Shown: piece by piece, positions 43,292 through 52,925 of the stretch | How positions within the stretch are numbered: position 1 is the first letter of the stretch | Layout of the letters: each line of letters begins with the position of its first letter | Assembly: GCA_032718475.1 (NCBI GenBank) | Contig: JAUCBJ010006864.1 | Coordinates: forward strand, 38,350-102,349 | Direction: 5' to 3' | DNA from: Nemertoderma westbladi | Lineage: Eukaryota > Xenacoelomorpha > Nemertodermatida > Nemertodermatidae | DNA length: 64,000 nt | Notes under the pieces: model-generated | What the model saw: only the letters and a program-made list of their open reading frames with translations | What the model was told of the DNA's origin: nothing | Databases searched by the model: none | Made by a program: the position numbers and the translations under genes

Positions 43292-44600
43292 CTAAAATAG
43301 TGTGTGATAGTTAGAGAAGTTCAGAGATATCGATTTAACTTTAGTATTTAACGTGGGTTTGACCTCGCGAATTAGTATGGCTTCATTGATTAGAGAGTCG
43401 AATTGGTTGTTAGAAGAAGCAAGTATAGTATCGGTTGGGTGGTCCTCAGTAAGTGAATGTTCTAGAACGGCTGAGTAATTAACTGATTTTACACGTTTGC
43501 CAGTGAGAGAAGATGTTGCCGTATGTTCACCTATGCGGGCACAAAAGTGTCGGGTAGTTTCACCGACATAAGAAGATTGGCAGCTTCCACATTTGTATAA
43601 ATAAACTATATTGGACCGCAAGTGAGTCGCCATCTTAACCTTAGCTGAAAACATGTAACCAATCCTAAACGCCGCGCCGGTTTAAACACTACTTTTAGAT
43701 CTGCGTAGCGAAGGGAGATTTTAATTAGTTTGAGGAGTCGATTTTTGCTGAGTGTATAGTGCGTGCCAGTGAAGGGTAGTACGATTACGAATGAGAGTTT
43801 GTTGCAAGTTTGTGTGGGAGGTTTATTGTTATTCATTTTATTTAGTAATTGTTCGGTGGCACCATTGAGTATACTCTTCGGGTAAACATCGCTTAGTAAC
43901 GTCTTGTGTAATTTTAAAAGGTTGCTGTGGAAAATTAACATGTTTGAACATATGGGCCGGGCCATAATGGAGTACCGTATTTATGGATTTTTGGAAGTCC
44001 ATATAGTCGAGCTAGTTGAATACCTGTGGGTGTTTATCTGTTAATGGTACTGTATCAACGTTAATTAGTTTTTCAGTATCTTGTAGTGTCCATAAGTAAT
44101 TCCTAATCTTTTTCTCTCCATTATGTATTACATTGTATACCAGTCTCCTTTCAGTGGCAGGAATTTAGACTTGCCCATCAGGATCTCGTTCATCTTCTCC
44201 AGATAATTCGATTTGTTTTGAACCACGACCGCGTTGCCTTTGTCTGCCCGGGTGATGACCAGATCAGAATATTTGGAGAGTGACTTCAATGCGAGTAGTT
44301 TATCTTTAGAGAGAAAGAGTTGCATACGGGATTGGTAAGTGTATGGTGCAGTTATTACAATGTCTTTGAGTTTAGTTTTAAATCGTTCGTGGCCTATCAG
44401 ATTAGGTTCGTGTTTTACATTACGGTAAAGGCGTTCACTACCGGTAAGTAGTCGTGTGCTATTAATCGTCCAGGTGGGAGTGAGTAGTTTAGACCTTTCG
44501 CCAGGGCTGATCGTTCAATATCATCAGATATTTGGTAGTCTGATATGTTTATTACGATGTAGTTACTGTAAATAGGAGTAGCCCTATTTGTGTACGGATT
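43292..44600 (-). pseudogene. Penelope-like retroelement with GIY-YIG domain, RT core deleted
   Basis: Minus strand, in order: an N-terminal segment (SALAKGLNYSLPPGR near 44500, then LVITRADKGNAVVVQNK at 44128-44325), the RT entry motif LYGLPKIHKYGTPL near 44010, then directly the post-RT linker (LKLHKTLLSDVYPKSI, 43606-43965). After a frameshift comes a GIY-YIG endonuclease (VYLYKCGSCQSSYVGETTRHF, then ARIGEH) with a stop at 43292. The catalytic RT palm (about 250 residues) is missing between about 43965 and 44000. Several frameshifts and stops are present. Penelope-like elements normally reverse-transcribe themselves; this copy cannot. Confidence 0.88.
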
Positions 44601-44734
44601 GGCACGCCACCGATTTCAAAAGATTGCAGAATATGACTTTCGGTCACACTGAAACTACCACAGTTAGTTAAAGTTATTTTTGATAAGTACAGTACAGTAG
44701 CACTCAGGCAACATCATCTTCCAAAGAAATATAA

Positions 44735-44830
44735 TATAATATAAAATAAAACTAATAATATAATATAAAATATAAAATAAAATTAATAATATAAAATAAA
44801 ATATAAAATATAATGTGAAATATAAAATAA
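44735..44830. repeat. AT-rich microsatellite (ATAATATAAAATA type)
   Basis: Irregular tandem AATATAAAATA units. Confidence 0.8.
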
Positions 44831-44953
44831 TTGCATTGAAAATTCGTCAATGAACATATTGCAGTACAATATGCATATCTTCGAAATACAATGCGGGCAC
44901 CAATGACTCAAACTTTTCGGTGTTGTATTGATACAGGGGGGTGTATTGAGACA

Positions 44954-45174
44954 GGGGGGAAACTGGACGCAAAACCCGCCTTAGCGAATTAATATCCCGC
45001 CTCAATGTTAAATTCTCAATTTAAGGAAAGGATACAGTGGCACGTTTTTTAACCAAAACAATAAACTAAACACAGTAGAACAGGTTACAGTTTTATTTTT
45101 GAGAGAAATCATCTTTTAATTGCGTCGAATTTCCCCTGGAGAGGGATGAATTTTTATTGCGTTCAGTTTCCCCC
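44954..45174. mobile_element. Poly-G-ended MITE, full copy (221 bases)
   Basis: GGGGGGAAACTGGACGCAA at 44954-44972 and its complement with one mismatch at 45156-45174. The interior holds CCCGCCTTAGCGAATTAATA, the core at 45051-45066, CAGGTTACAGTTTTATTTTT and TTTCCCCTGGAGAGG. This is the cleanest copy of the family and defines both ends. No clear target duplication is seen. Confidence 0.85.
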
Positions 45175-45840
45175 CGTATCTGGTTGTATTATGGATTTTT
45201 CTACTAAAATATTTTGTTGGTAACTATATTTTGTTTTGATCTCATTAATTTGGAATCAATATATTTTGGACAATTTTTGTTTTCTTTTAATTGTTTGAAT
45301 AACTTGAGTAATTTATAATTGTGGATTTCCTTATAGATTTATATACATTTAATTTGTTTGTTATGGTGATGTCAATTATTGTCAATAAACTTAACTAACT
45401 AACTAGGCCTAACAAAATTTATAATCAACTGTGTTTGACAATTAATAATTGACAGGTTTATCGTTTACAGACATAACAATAATTGGCAGGTTTGTCATTT
45501 ACAGACATTGCAATAATTGGCAGGTTTATTATTTACAGAGATACAATAATTGACAGATACGAATATTCCAGGGGGCCCAGATTAATGTGGCGACCGGCCG
45601 TCGTTTTCTTGGAGGCTTCCTTGGCAGCAACACTGAACAGGTTGATTTCGTGCGTGCGAAGTTGACTTAGGGGGTTCGTTGTGTTGACCAATTTAATGTG
45701 TTGACCAATTAACAGAAGTGGGGAAGGAACTGCCGCAGGCGGTATTTTCCGCCATGGTCTGTTGTGTTCCCTACATCGCGAATGGTCATACCTCCAACGG
45801 GTTACGCACGATTGCGCGCCCATGTTCTAAGCAGATATGG
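45175..45840. other. Spacer with a probable LINE 3' end
   Basis: Near 45385, ATTGTCAATAAACTTAACTAACTAACTA resembles the 3' end of the non-LTR element at 52900 (ATTGTCAATAAACATATATA), so 45180-45405 may be a 5'-truncated relative in plus orientation. The rest (45406-45840) holds TAATTGGCAGGTTT repeats and no gene. Confidence 0.4.
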
Positions 45841-46245
45841 GGGGGGGGGGGGGGGGGACTGGACGCAATAAAAATTCATCCCTCTCCAGAGGAAACTGGA
45901 CGCAATAAAAATTCATCCCTCTCCAGGGGAAACTGGACGCAATTAAAATTCACCCCTCTCCAGGGGAAACTGGACGTAATAAAAATTCACGCCTCTCCAG
46001 TGGAAATTGGACGCAATAAAAATTCATCCCTCTCCTGGGGAAATTTGACGCAAATAACAGCTGATTACTCTCAAAAATAAGACTGTAACCTGTTCTATTG
46101 TGTTTAGTTAATTCTTTTGGTTAAAATATCGTTCCACTGTAACCTGCTCCTTTCCCTAAATTGAGAATTTAACATTGAGGCGGGGTATTAATTCACCAAG
46201 GCGGGTTTTGCGTCCAGTTCCCCCCCCACCCCCCCCCCCCCCCCC
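45841..46245. mobile_element. Poly-G-ended MITE copy with an expanded end
   Basis: It begins with a 17-G run and ACTGGACGCAATAAAAATTC and ends TTTTGCGTCCAGTTCCCCCCCC with a further C run. The body (CTGTAACCTGCTCCTTTCCC, GAGGCGGGGTATTAATTC) matches the other copies. Its left end is repeated in tandem (45858-46042). Confidence 0.85.
45858..46042. repeat. 37-base tandem repeat, five copies, derived from the MITE end
   Basis: ACTGGACGCAATAAAAATTC starts at 45858, 45895, 45932, 45969 and 46006, exactly 37 bases apart, and the single-copy body follows at 46043. Confidence 0.95.
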
Positions 46246-46480
46246 TTTCCAGTTCGGAGTCCTTTAGGAAGCCATTGCGGAAGCTTCTTGCCTGCAGTAT
46301 TGGGGGGAGAAGTTTCAACCTGCGAGAGGAGTATATTTTCATTGTCCCCGAGTTCTGGGGGCCTAGGGTAGAGGAACCCGATAGAAGAATCTGATCCGTC
46401 ATTTAAAGTATCCAAATCAGATACCCTTCTGATGTAAAGGAGAGACTGACTTCTGCCTTGAAGATCATCTGAGCAGCCAG
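46236..46480 (-). other. Possible coding exon next to the MITE
   Basis: The minus frame reads DDLQGRSQSLLYIRRVSDLD, then FLYPRPPELGDNENILL and KKLPQWLPKGLRTGK, with protein-like composition. GGCTGCTCAG precedes it as a possible acceptor. The frame runs into the MITE's poly-G end. I recognise no family. Confidence 0.25.
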
Positions 46481-46496
46481 CGAAAAGCCCCTCAAA

Positions 46497-46649
46497 ATGG
46501 CCCGAGATGAACAACTCGCACAAGAGTCGATTAAGTTCGAACAACTCGCACAAGAGTCGATTAAGTTCGAACAACTCGCACAAGAGTCGATTAAGTTCGA
46601 TGAAGCACTGATGTACCCAAATTCTAGAATACACACACAGTATGACTAA
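46497..46649 (+). CDS. Small ORF with a 10-residue repeat (three copies)
   Basis: 50 codons from an ATG, containing EQLAQESIKF three times (a 30-base repeat at 46506-46598), then a short tail ending in TAA. The repeat has a helical, coiled-coil-like pattern. The opposite strand over the repeat is also open (FELNRLLCEL), so coding on either strand is unproven. Confidence 0.3.
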   Translation: MARDEQLAQESIKFEQLAQESIKFEQLAQESIKFDEALMYPNSRIHTQYD

Positions 46650-46860
46650 GTTATCGTATCTGTACAAAAGGCGGGGAGATTAGTGAAGGGTTTGTAGGAG
46701 AAACTTTATACGACGAGACCACGCGAATTGGGAATTACTACATTGTTATAGAGCCAGACAGCGCAGCGTCGAGCAGAATAACCGTTTCATTGAACCTTGG
46801 AACGCATTATCCAAATAATGTGTGGCGAGCCACGAAGGAACTAAACAGGACGAACGTCTT

Positions 46861-47193
46861 CAAAACAGGACGACTGCAACGAGGCTTATAATGAAAACGA
46901 GTACTGCGTTTATTATATTCCTATAAACCACCTGGCTTTGCATATTGAACGTGCGATTGGAAATAAGTTCGTGCTACCCTTCCGTGGGTGGTAGATGTCG
47001 CGGTTATGTATTGGTGGTTGGGAAGGGTGGGGGAGGGGAGATTAAAAGGGGTGAACACGTACTGTCCCCCTTTCTTTGATTGATTGGTGGTGTGGGTAAA
47101 TTTCTCAAAACCTGATTTTGTGATACAGTCGCTCAATTTTAATTTGTATCTCATAACTGGGCCTCGTGCTGCGCGAAGGCCCTACGAACGTGT
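46861..47193. repeat. 333-base direct repeat, left copy
   Basis: Matches 48330-48662 base for base except near the end (GAAGGCCCTACG versus GAATGCCTCACG). The pair could be terminal repeats of a small LTR-type element or a segmental duplication. No target duplication is seen. Confidence 0.85.
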
Positions 47194-48329
47194 CGTTCTG
47201 TCGTTCTGTCGCGTTCAATTTTAAACGTTAATAACTCGGTCAATCTTTGATGAAATCTATCCAAACTTGTTACACATGTTGTTTGGCAAAAGTTTAGAAA
47301 TTTTCCAAGTTGAATTTCCGTGTGGCCTTCGATCAGTTAATTAGTTAATTAAGTTGATTACGGTAAAAACACCATTTTCAACCTGCCTTTTAAAGGAAAT
47401 TAATTGTTTTACAGTATAAGATTTAAATAATTATACTTAAAAATTATACAGATGTAATCCACATACGCCATTCTATTATAGTTTTTAATTAGTTCAAGTG
47501 ATTTGCTTTAATAAATGTGTCTTTAATTGATCTAAACGTAATTAAACGGCACAATTATTGAGTACAAATTTAATCCTTCCCATTATTGGTCAAGTCTCTG
47601 CTGGTGTGGAGCTAGCTGGCTGGGAGTTGTTGCTAAGACTAACCAGAGAGGAATAGTAATAGGCAACCAGTATTGCTATTCCAGCCCAGACAGCATTCTT
47701 TAAATTCAACATCCCAACATCCTTCCTGTATTGACTTTACTATAAGTGTTGTATTGCTATCTCAGGTAAATGACAGATATAATAACATAAATACAATCCA
47801 TGGCATGGCTGTTGTAGGCTTCTGAAATAGTTTATTCCACAATGTATTTGTCTGGTTATTTTTTAATTGAATTTTTGTAAAGTAGTAAAATTAATGTTCT
47901 TAAAAAGAATATTATTATTTTATATGTAACCTAGGAAATTAGCTACATTTTTTCGCTGCAGCTTTAAAAGTGTACATTGATTTAATATTATTTCAATACC
48001 CATATTACTACATCGGCATACGATGCGTTGGCGTTGTATCACACATCTCCACATATCACACATCTCCACATAGATGTATCAACAGTTACTCGCACAGTTT
48101 CGAAACTTCGCATAGTTATAACTGTATAAAGATCGTCAGTCTGCGTTTAGGAAAAATATTTTATGACAAAACAGGACAAGCGACGAGCGCAACTAGGCAT
48201 ATAATGAAGACGAGTACTGCGTTGACTAAATTATTATATAAACCACCTGGCCTCACATATTGATCGCATCCCTAGTTATTATTATTATAAAGATCGTCCT
48301 AGCCTGCGTTTAAGAAATATATTTAAATA
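47194..48329. other. Interior between the direct repeats
   Basis: AT-rich, with no coding sequence. At 48120-48268 there is a diverged partial copy of the repeat start (AAAACAGGAC.AGCGACGAGC, ACGAGTACTGCGTT, TATAAACCACCTGG). Confidence 0.6.
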
Positions 48330-48662
48330 CAAAACAGGACGACTGCAACGAGGCTTATAATGAAAACGAGTACTGCGTTTATTATATTCCTATAAACCAC
48401 CTGGCTTTGCATATTGAACGTGCGATTGGAAATAAGTTCGTGCTACCCTTCCGTGGGTGGTAGATGTCGCGGTTATGTATTGGTGGTTGGGAAGGGTGGG
48501 GGAGGGGAGATTAAAAGGGGTGAACACGTACTGTCCCCCTTTCTTTGATTGATTGGTGGTGTGGGTAAATTTCTCAAAACCTGATTTTGTGATACAGTCG
48601 CTCAATTTTAATTTGTATCTCATAACTGGGCCTCGTGCTGCGCGAATGCCTCACGAACGTGT
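48330..48662. repeat. 333-base direct repeat, right copy
   Basis: See the left copy at 46861-47193; the offset is 1469 bases throughout. Confidence 0.85.
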
Positions 48663-49278
48663 ATGTATTGTAAACACCCCTCAATCACATTACTCATTCA
48701 AAACTAGACTCAACCCACTACCAAAACCTGTCACTCAAATACATAATTGATGGACCGAAAAACGAGACATATAAATAACCCCAAAAATGTTTTACTATCT
48801 ATTTACATCATTGTGTGCAAAGTAGCACTTTGCAGCGTCATGACCCGAGTTTATTTATGTACCGAACGAGCGCAGCGAGGGAGGTTTACATAAATAAACA
48901 AGGGTCTTTAATGCTGAAAAGTGACATTTGCAAGCAATGATGTATGTAATTTTGTTACATTAAATGTCAACTTATCAGCGTTCGGTATGTGAAGAAAGGA
49001 TTTTATGGATGCTCATTTAAACATTTTAATCATGTACTATATTACTAATACTAATATTTCGAATATAAGTGAAATTTATTAACAGGTATACAGTATTAAT
49101 TAAACATTTATATCTATCCAATTAAAGTTTATTGTTGTTATCTCCTGCGTGGATGTGATAAATCTTTGATCCATCGTCGACTGAGTCACCGTCTGTGTCC
49201 GTTCAGTTTTACTGAACTCTGTCGCCATATTTGCTTTGCCCATTTTCTCTAAAATGTCTTCTATAAGACGTATAGAAT
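48663..49278. other. Unassigned sequence before the LINE
   Basis: Contains GCAAAGTAGCACTTTGCAG near 48818 and a block (48944-48988, TTTTGTTACATTAAATGTCA) whose inverted counterpart lies after the LINE at 53143-53190. Confidence 0.5.
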
Positions 49279-49761
49279 ACAGTCTTACACGTTAAACAAT
49301 TATTTACGGAAGAAACGACCGATGATGGCGATGCACTTAAGAAGTTATTCCGAACTCTCAATACGGGCGAACAGACAAACGAAATCTCAGTAAACAACGT
49401 TGAGTTTCGCAGGCTTGGGAAAGCAAACGAGGACGCCGCGGGAACGGGTAACGGAAGGATTGGAGCTGCAAACAGGAGAACACGGCCTTTACTACTAAAG
49501 TTTCAAAAGCGACAGGATAGAGAACAGGTACTGAATATGTCAAAGAAGTTGAAAAGCATCACGGAGTATACGAAAGTATACATAAAGAAGGATACACATC
49601 CAGCGATTCGGAGAGAGCGGGCGAGGCTCCGAGAAGTCGAGAATGCCGAGAAAGCTAAACCTGAGAACCAAGGATGTAAAATCTTCTACGAATACAAAAC
49701 GGGAACGTTGTACCGAGACGGGACGATAATAGATCGCTATAAGCCAAACTTCATGGCTTAG
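49279..49761 (+). CDS. Non-LTR ORF1 protein, C-terminal part
   Basis: About 160 codons open from 49279 to a TAG (49759-49761), with no clear ATG at the left end. It holds VEFRRLGKANEDA, RPLLLKFQKRQDREQVLNMS and the VYIKKDTHPAIRRERARL block. This order (RPLLLKF.....REQVL, then VYI..D) is characteristic of ORF1/Gag-like RNA-binding proteins of CR1/jockey-group LINEs. A missing N-terminus is likely. Confidence 0.72.
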   Translation, partial: TVLHVKQLFTEETTDDGDALKKLFRTLNTGEQTNEISVNNVEFRRLGKANEDAAGTGNGRIGAANRRTRPLLLKFQKRQDREQVLNMSKKLKSITEYTKVYIKKDTHPAIRRERARLREVENAEKAKPENQGCKIFYEYKTGTLYRDGTIIDRYKPNFMA

Positions 49762-49766
49762 AACAG

Positions 49767-50589
49767 AGGCGGCAAAGATAAATGTGAGTACGATGATAAA
49801 CTTCATATTCTGTCATGGAATATAGGTACATTACGGGACAAGCTAAAAATTGAGAAAATTTTTAATTACTTAAATGACTTTGATCTCGTCTGGATTTATG
49901 AAATTAAATCCTGCGCTAAGATATCGGTACCAGGATTTAAAATTTTCAGCAACCCAAATCGTAAAGGAACTCACGGTGGCATCGCTCTGTTGGTGAAAAA
50001 TAAATTGCTAGAAGATGTAGTCTCTGTAAATACCGAGTACACAAACTTTATTTCAATCGAATTTCAATCCTACACGGACACACTGATTTGCGGCGGTTAC
50101 ATTGAACCCAAAGATTCTTCATACTATAATGATTGCGTATGGCGTATTCTACAAGGGTTTTGCCTCTCGGGTAAACAGCCAATAATATTTGGCGACCTCA
50201 ACGGACACCTATATAAACCCAAAAACGCACATGGAATAGAGATTGAAAAACTAGCCAAAGATTGTAATCTAAAAGTGATTAATAACGTACCACCAGCGGC
50301 CAGTGATCTTACATACTGACGCAAGACCAAATGGGTGAGTCAAGTTGACCTTTGTTTAGTCTCTAGAAAGATAACCTCCACAGAAAAATTTAAAATAGAT
50401 ATTTTTATAAATCAAGACTTAACACTACCATCTGATCATGCAGCTCTCGAAATCAATGTCACTGGATTACAGAAACGCGATTGGAATAAACTCATACTGA
50501 GCTCACAGAATCTTGGCGGATCGATATATCTTGATAAGTGTAAGAATAGATCAGGGAATGTGAAGGTGACAAACAATGGTGAAAACTAA
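49767..50589 (+). pseudogene. Non-LTR ORF2, APE-type endonuclease, broken by a stop
   Basis: Contains HILSWNIGTLRDKLK, then LVWIYEIKS (catalytic Glu region), THGGIALLVKN, PIIFGDLNGHLYKP (Asp/Asn motif), SQVDLCLVSRKI and LPSDHAALEINV (final Asp-His). A TGA at 50317-50319 interrupts the frame just before the SQVD block, and the frame after it is in another phase to 50589. The domain is complete in content but not translatable. Confidence 0.85.
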
Positions 50590-50624
50590 ATACAACAACA
50601 TTTGGACGAAACATTACCGAAAAC

Positions 50625-52193
50625 GTGAACCTTGAGAACCTGCCTAGCAATATAGACTCAGTAACAGATTGGCTGGAACAATTTAATTACCAGGCTAAGA
50701 ATGCTTTAGATGGAGCGGTAAGTTACACACAACAGAATTTCACTACAAACCCGGCAGCTACAAGAAAAACAAATTATAAACAATGGGAAAATTTATTAAG
50801 CTCGAACGATGCAAAAGCCATATGGACCTCGATTAATTGGAAAGGTTGTATTGACGTAGGAAACAACACAACAACTAACACACCTACTGATAACGATTTT
50901 AAAAACCACTTCTCGAAGTTATTAAATAACGAGGATGCCACCTCTTTAGAAACGATTGATACGTCAAACTCCCCATATATACCATTGCTAGACGACCCAA
51001 TCACAGCCATTGAAGTAGATGACGCCATAGACTCCCTAAAAATAAATAAAAGCGCAACAGGAATAGCACCCGTCCTAATCAAAGCTTTGCCTATAAATAT
51101 AATCGTATTTTCATCGTTGCTGATTAACACGATATTTATGTCAGGTGCGATTCCATTTAGTTGGTGTTATAGTAAGCTGGTTATATTGTTTAAAAAGGGG
51201 AACCCATTAGACTGTGGAAATTACCGAGGAATTTCAGTGTGCGACTCTATATTCAAAATTTACGATTACATATTAACATCACGGCTCACAAAATGGACAA
51301 AGCCTAATAGAGTGCAAGCTGGAGGCCAAAAAGGCAGATCATGTTTTGAACAAATATTAGCCCTCAGGCTACTAATTGATTTAGTTAAATTTAGAAAACA
51401 AAAACTATTTATAGTTTTTGTAGACTTTTCTAAAGCCTATGATAGAGTCGATCGTGCCTTACTGATTGGAAAATTAGTGACATTAGGCTGCGGCCTAAAC
51501 ATGTTGAACGCTTTAAAAGGACTTTATAGGGTAACGCATTTCCGGTTAAATAATGTTGTTATAGATTTTAACATGGGTTTGAGACAAGGGTTACCAAGTA
51601 GTCTATTTCTGTTCACTATTTATATCGATGCATTAGTTGCAATGTATAATGAACTAACCAGTAGTAATACTTATTTAGACTCATTACATATACTTTTATT
51701 CATGGATGACACCGCCATATTTGCCGAAACAAGAAGTCAATGTGCTGCCAAATTGGAAATATTGTTTAAATTTTGTGCTTCGCACAATATGGTCATCAAT
51801 GAATTAAAAACAAAATTTATGGTGATAAATGGCAATATACATGATTATAATACTTTTCTTATTAGTGGTATAGCAATTAAAAATACCAGTTCATACGTTT
51901 ATCTAGGGTCACAATTTACTCAGGATGGCAAAATATCCTCCGCCATTAAACTCCATATATCAGAATGTCAAAAACAGTTGAGAAAATTTGGTATTTTTTG
52001 TGCTACGAATTCCAATATGCCGTTTATTTATAAACTGAAAGTTTTCAATTGTGCTATATTAAGCTCAATATTATATTCGTGTGATACATGGTTAGGGGGT
52101 AGCACTGTCGAACTAAAATCCATGTACATAAAACTAGTTAAACTTTTATTAAACGTACGAGTAACTACGCCGAACAAACTATGCCTTGTATAA
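50625..52193 (+). CDS. Non-LTR ORF2, reverse transcriptase
   Basis: 522 codons. The linker region (residues 1-150) is followed by RT: SATGIAPVLIKAL, FKKGNPLDCGNYRGISV, QAGGQKGRSCFEQIL, FVFVDFSKAYDRVDR-type motif A, MGLRQGLPSSLFLF (motif B), LLFMDDTAIFAET (motif C, with Met before DD where Ala is usual), KTKFMVINGN and YVYLGSQFT. The frame is open throughout. A TAA at 52191-52193 interrupts it just before LGIPE, and the same frame then continues into the next entry. Confidence 0.88.
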   Translation: MNLENLPSNIDSVTDWLEQFNYQAKNALDGAVSYTQQNFTTNPAATRKTNYKQWENLLSSNDAKAIWTSINWKGCIDVGNNTTTNTPTDNDFKNHFSKLLNNEDATSLETIDTSNSPYIPLLDDPITAIEVDDAIDSLKINKSATGIAPVLIKALPINIIVFSSLLINTIFMSGAIPFSWCYSKLVILFKKGNPLDCGNYRGISVCDSIFKIYDYILTSRLTKWTKPNRVQAGGQKGRSCFEQILALRLLIDLVKFRKQKLFIVFVDFSKAYDRVDRALLIGKLVTLGCGLNMLNALKGLYRVTHFRLNNVVIDFNMGLRQGLPSSLFLFTIYIDALVAMYNELTSSNTYLDSLHILLFMDDTAIFAETRSQCAAKLEILFKFCASHNMVINELKTKFMVINGNIHDYNTFLISGIAIKNTSSYVYLGSQFTQDGKISSAIKLHISECQKQLRKFGIFCATNSNMPFIYKLKVFNCAILSSILYSCDTWLGGSTVELKSMYIKLVKLLLNVRVTTPNKLCLV

Positions 52194-52796
52194 TTAGGGA
52201 TACCAGAAATAAGTGCAAAAATGAAAATTATTACGAAAAGTTCAATGGTTAGACTAATGAAAACGTGGGATATTAATGACCCGGTATATATTATATACAA
52301 TATGTGTAAGAAAGTTCAATCCCCTGGTTATTTATATTTAGAAAATCTTATTAATACGAATGGAAATGATTTCGTGCAAAATAATCTAATTTGTTTAAAG
52401 GACTCTATTAGAAAGATGGCTCTAGCACATACGAAGTATAAAACTTATCTAGACATAAACCCTAATTTATCCGTGCATGCAATTTATAAGCAATCAAATA
52501 ATTTTATTCCAGATAGTAAACGTGTAAATTTTAGCAGATTTCGGTTAAGTTCGCACCGCCTACGGATAGAAATGGGCCGATGGGCCCGCATACCCAGTAG
52601 TGATCGTGTTTGTATATGTGATGACAGTTCAGTACAAAATGAACATCATGCAATTTTAATGTGCCCAAAAACCGCTTTTATAAGAAACAAGTATAGTATT
52701 GTAGGCTGCATTTGTATGTCCGAATTTATGGTTCAGTTTTCAAATAATATAATAGTAAGTGCAATTACAGAATGTTTAGAAGTATTAGATAACTAG
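52194..52796 (+). CDS. Non-LTR ORF2, C-terminal domain
   Basis: Continues the RT frame after one stop codon. It contains FSRFRLSSHRLRIEMGRW, then CICDDSS and a HHAILMC block, the Cys/His cluster usual at the C-terminus of such ORF2 proteins. It ends at TAG 52794-52796, followed by the 3' untranslated region. Confidence 0.8.
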   Translation, partial: LGIPEISAKMKIITKSSMVRLMKTWDINDPVYIIYNMCKKVQSPGYLYLENLINTNGNDFVQNNLICLKDSIRKMALAHTKYKTYLDINPNLSVHAIYKQSNNFIPDSKRVNFSRFRLSSHRLRIEMGRWARIPSSDRVCICDDSSVQNEHHAILMCPKTAFIRNKYSIVGCICMSEFMVQFSNNIIVSAITECLEVLDN

Positions 52797-52925
52797 AATT
52801 CATGTAAATTTGTATTAAGTTGGACTGTATCTTTGTCGCAATGGTATATTTACAAGTTATTATTGTAAATTTATTTAATTGATTTAATTTGGAAGATATT
52901 GTCAATAAACATATATATATATATA

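Larger units (their letters stand above)
49279..52925 (+). mobile_element. Nearly complete non-LTR retrotransposon with ORF1 and ORF2
   Basis: Plus orientation, about 3.65 kb: the C-terminal part of ORF1, then ORF2 with endonuclease, RT and a C-terminal zinc-type motif, then a 3' untranslated region ending ATTGTCAATAAAC and an (AT)n-type tail at 52911-52925. It is broken by at least one stop and two frameshifts. The 5' limit is where the ORF1 frame first opens; true truncation could be further upstream. Confidence 0.85.

Noticed and set aside
46921-47154. 77-codon minus frame, repeated identically at 48390-48623
   Set aside because: The identity comes from the 333-base direct repeat; no motif supports a protein.
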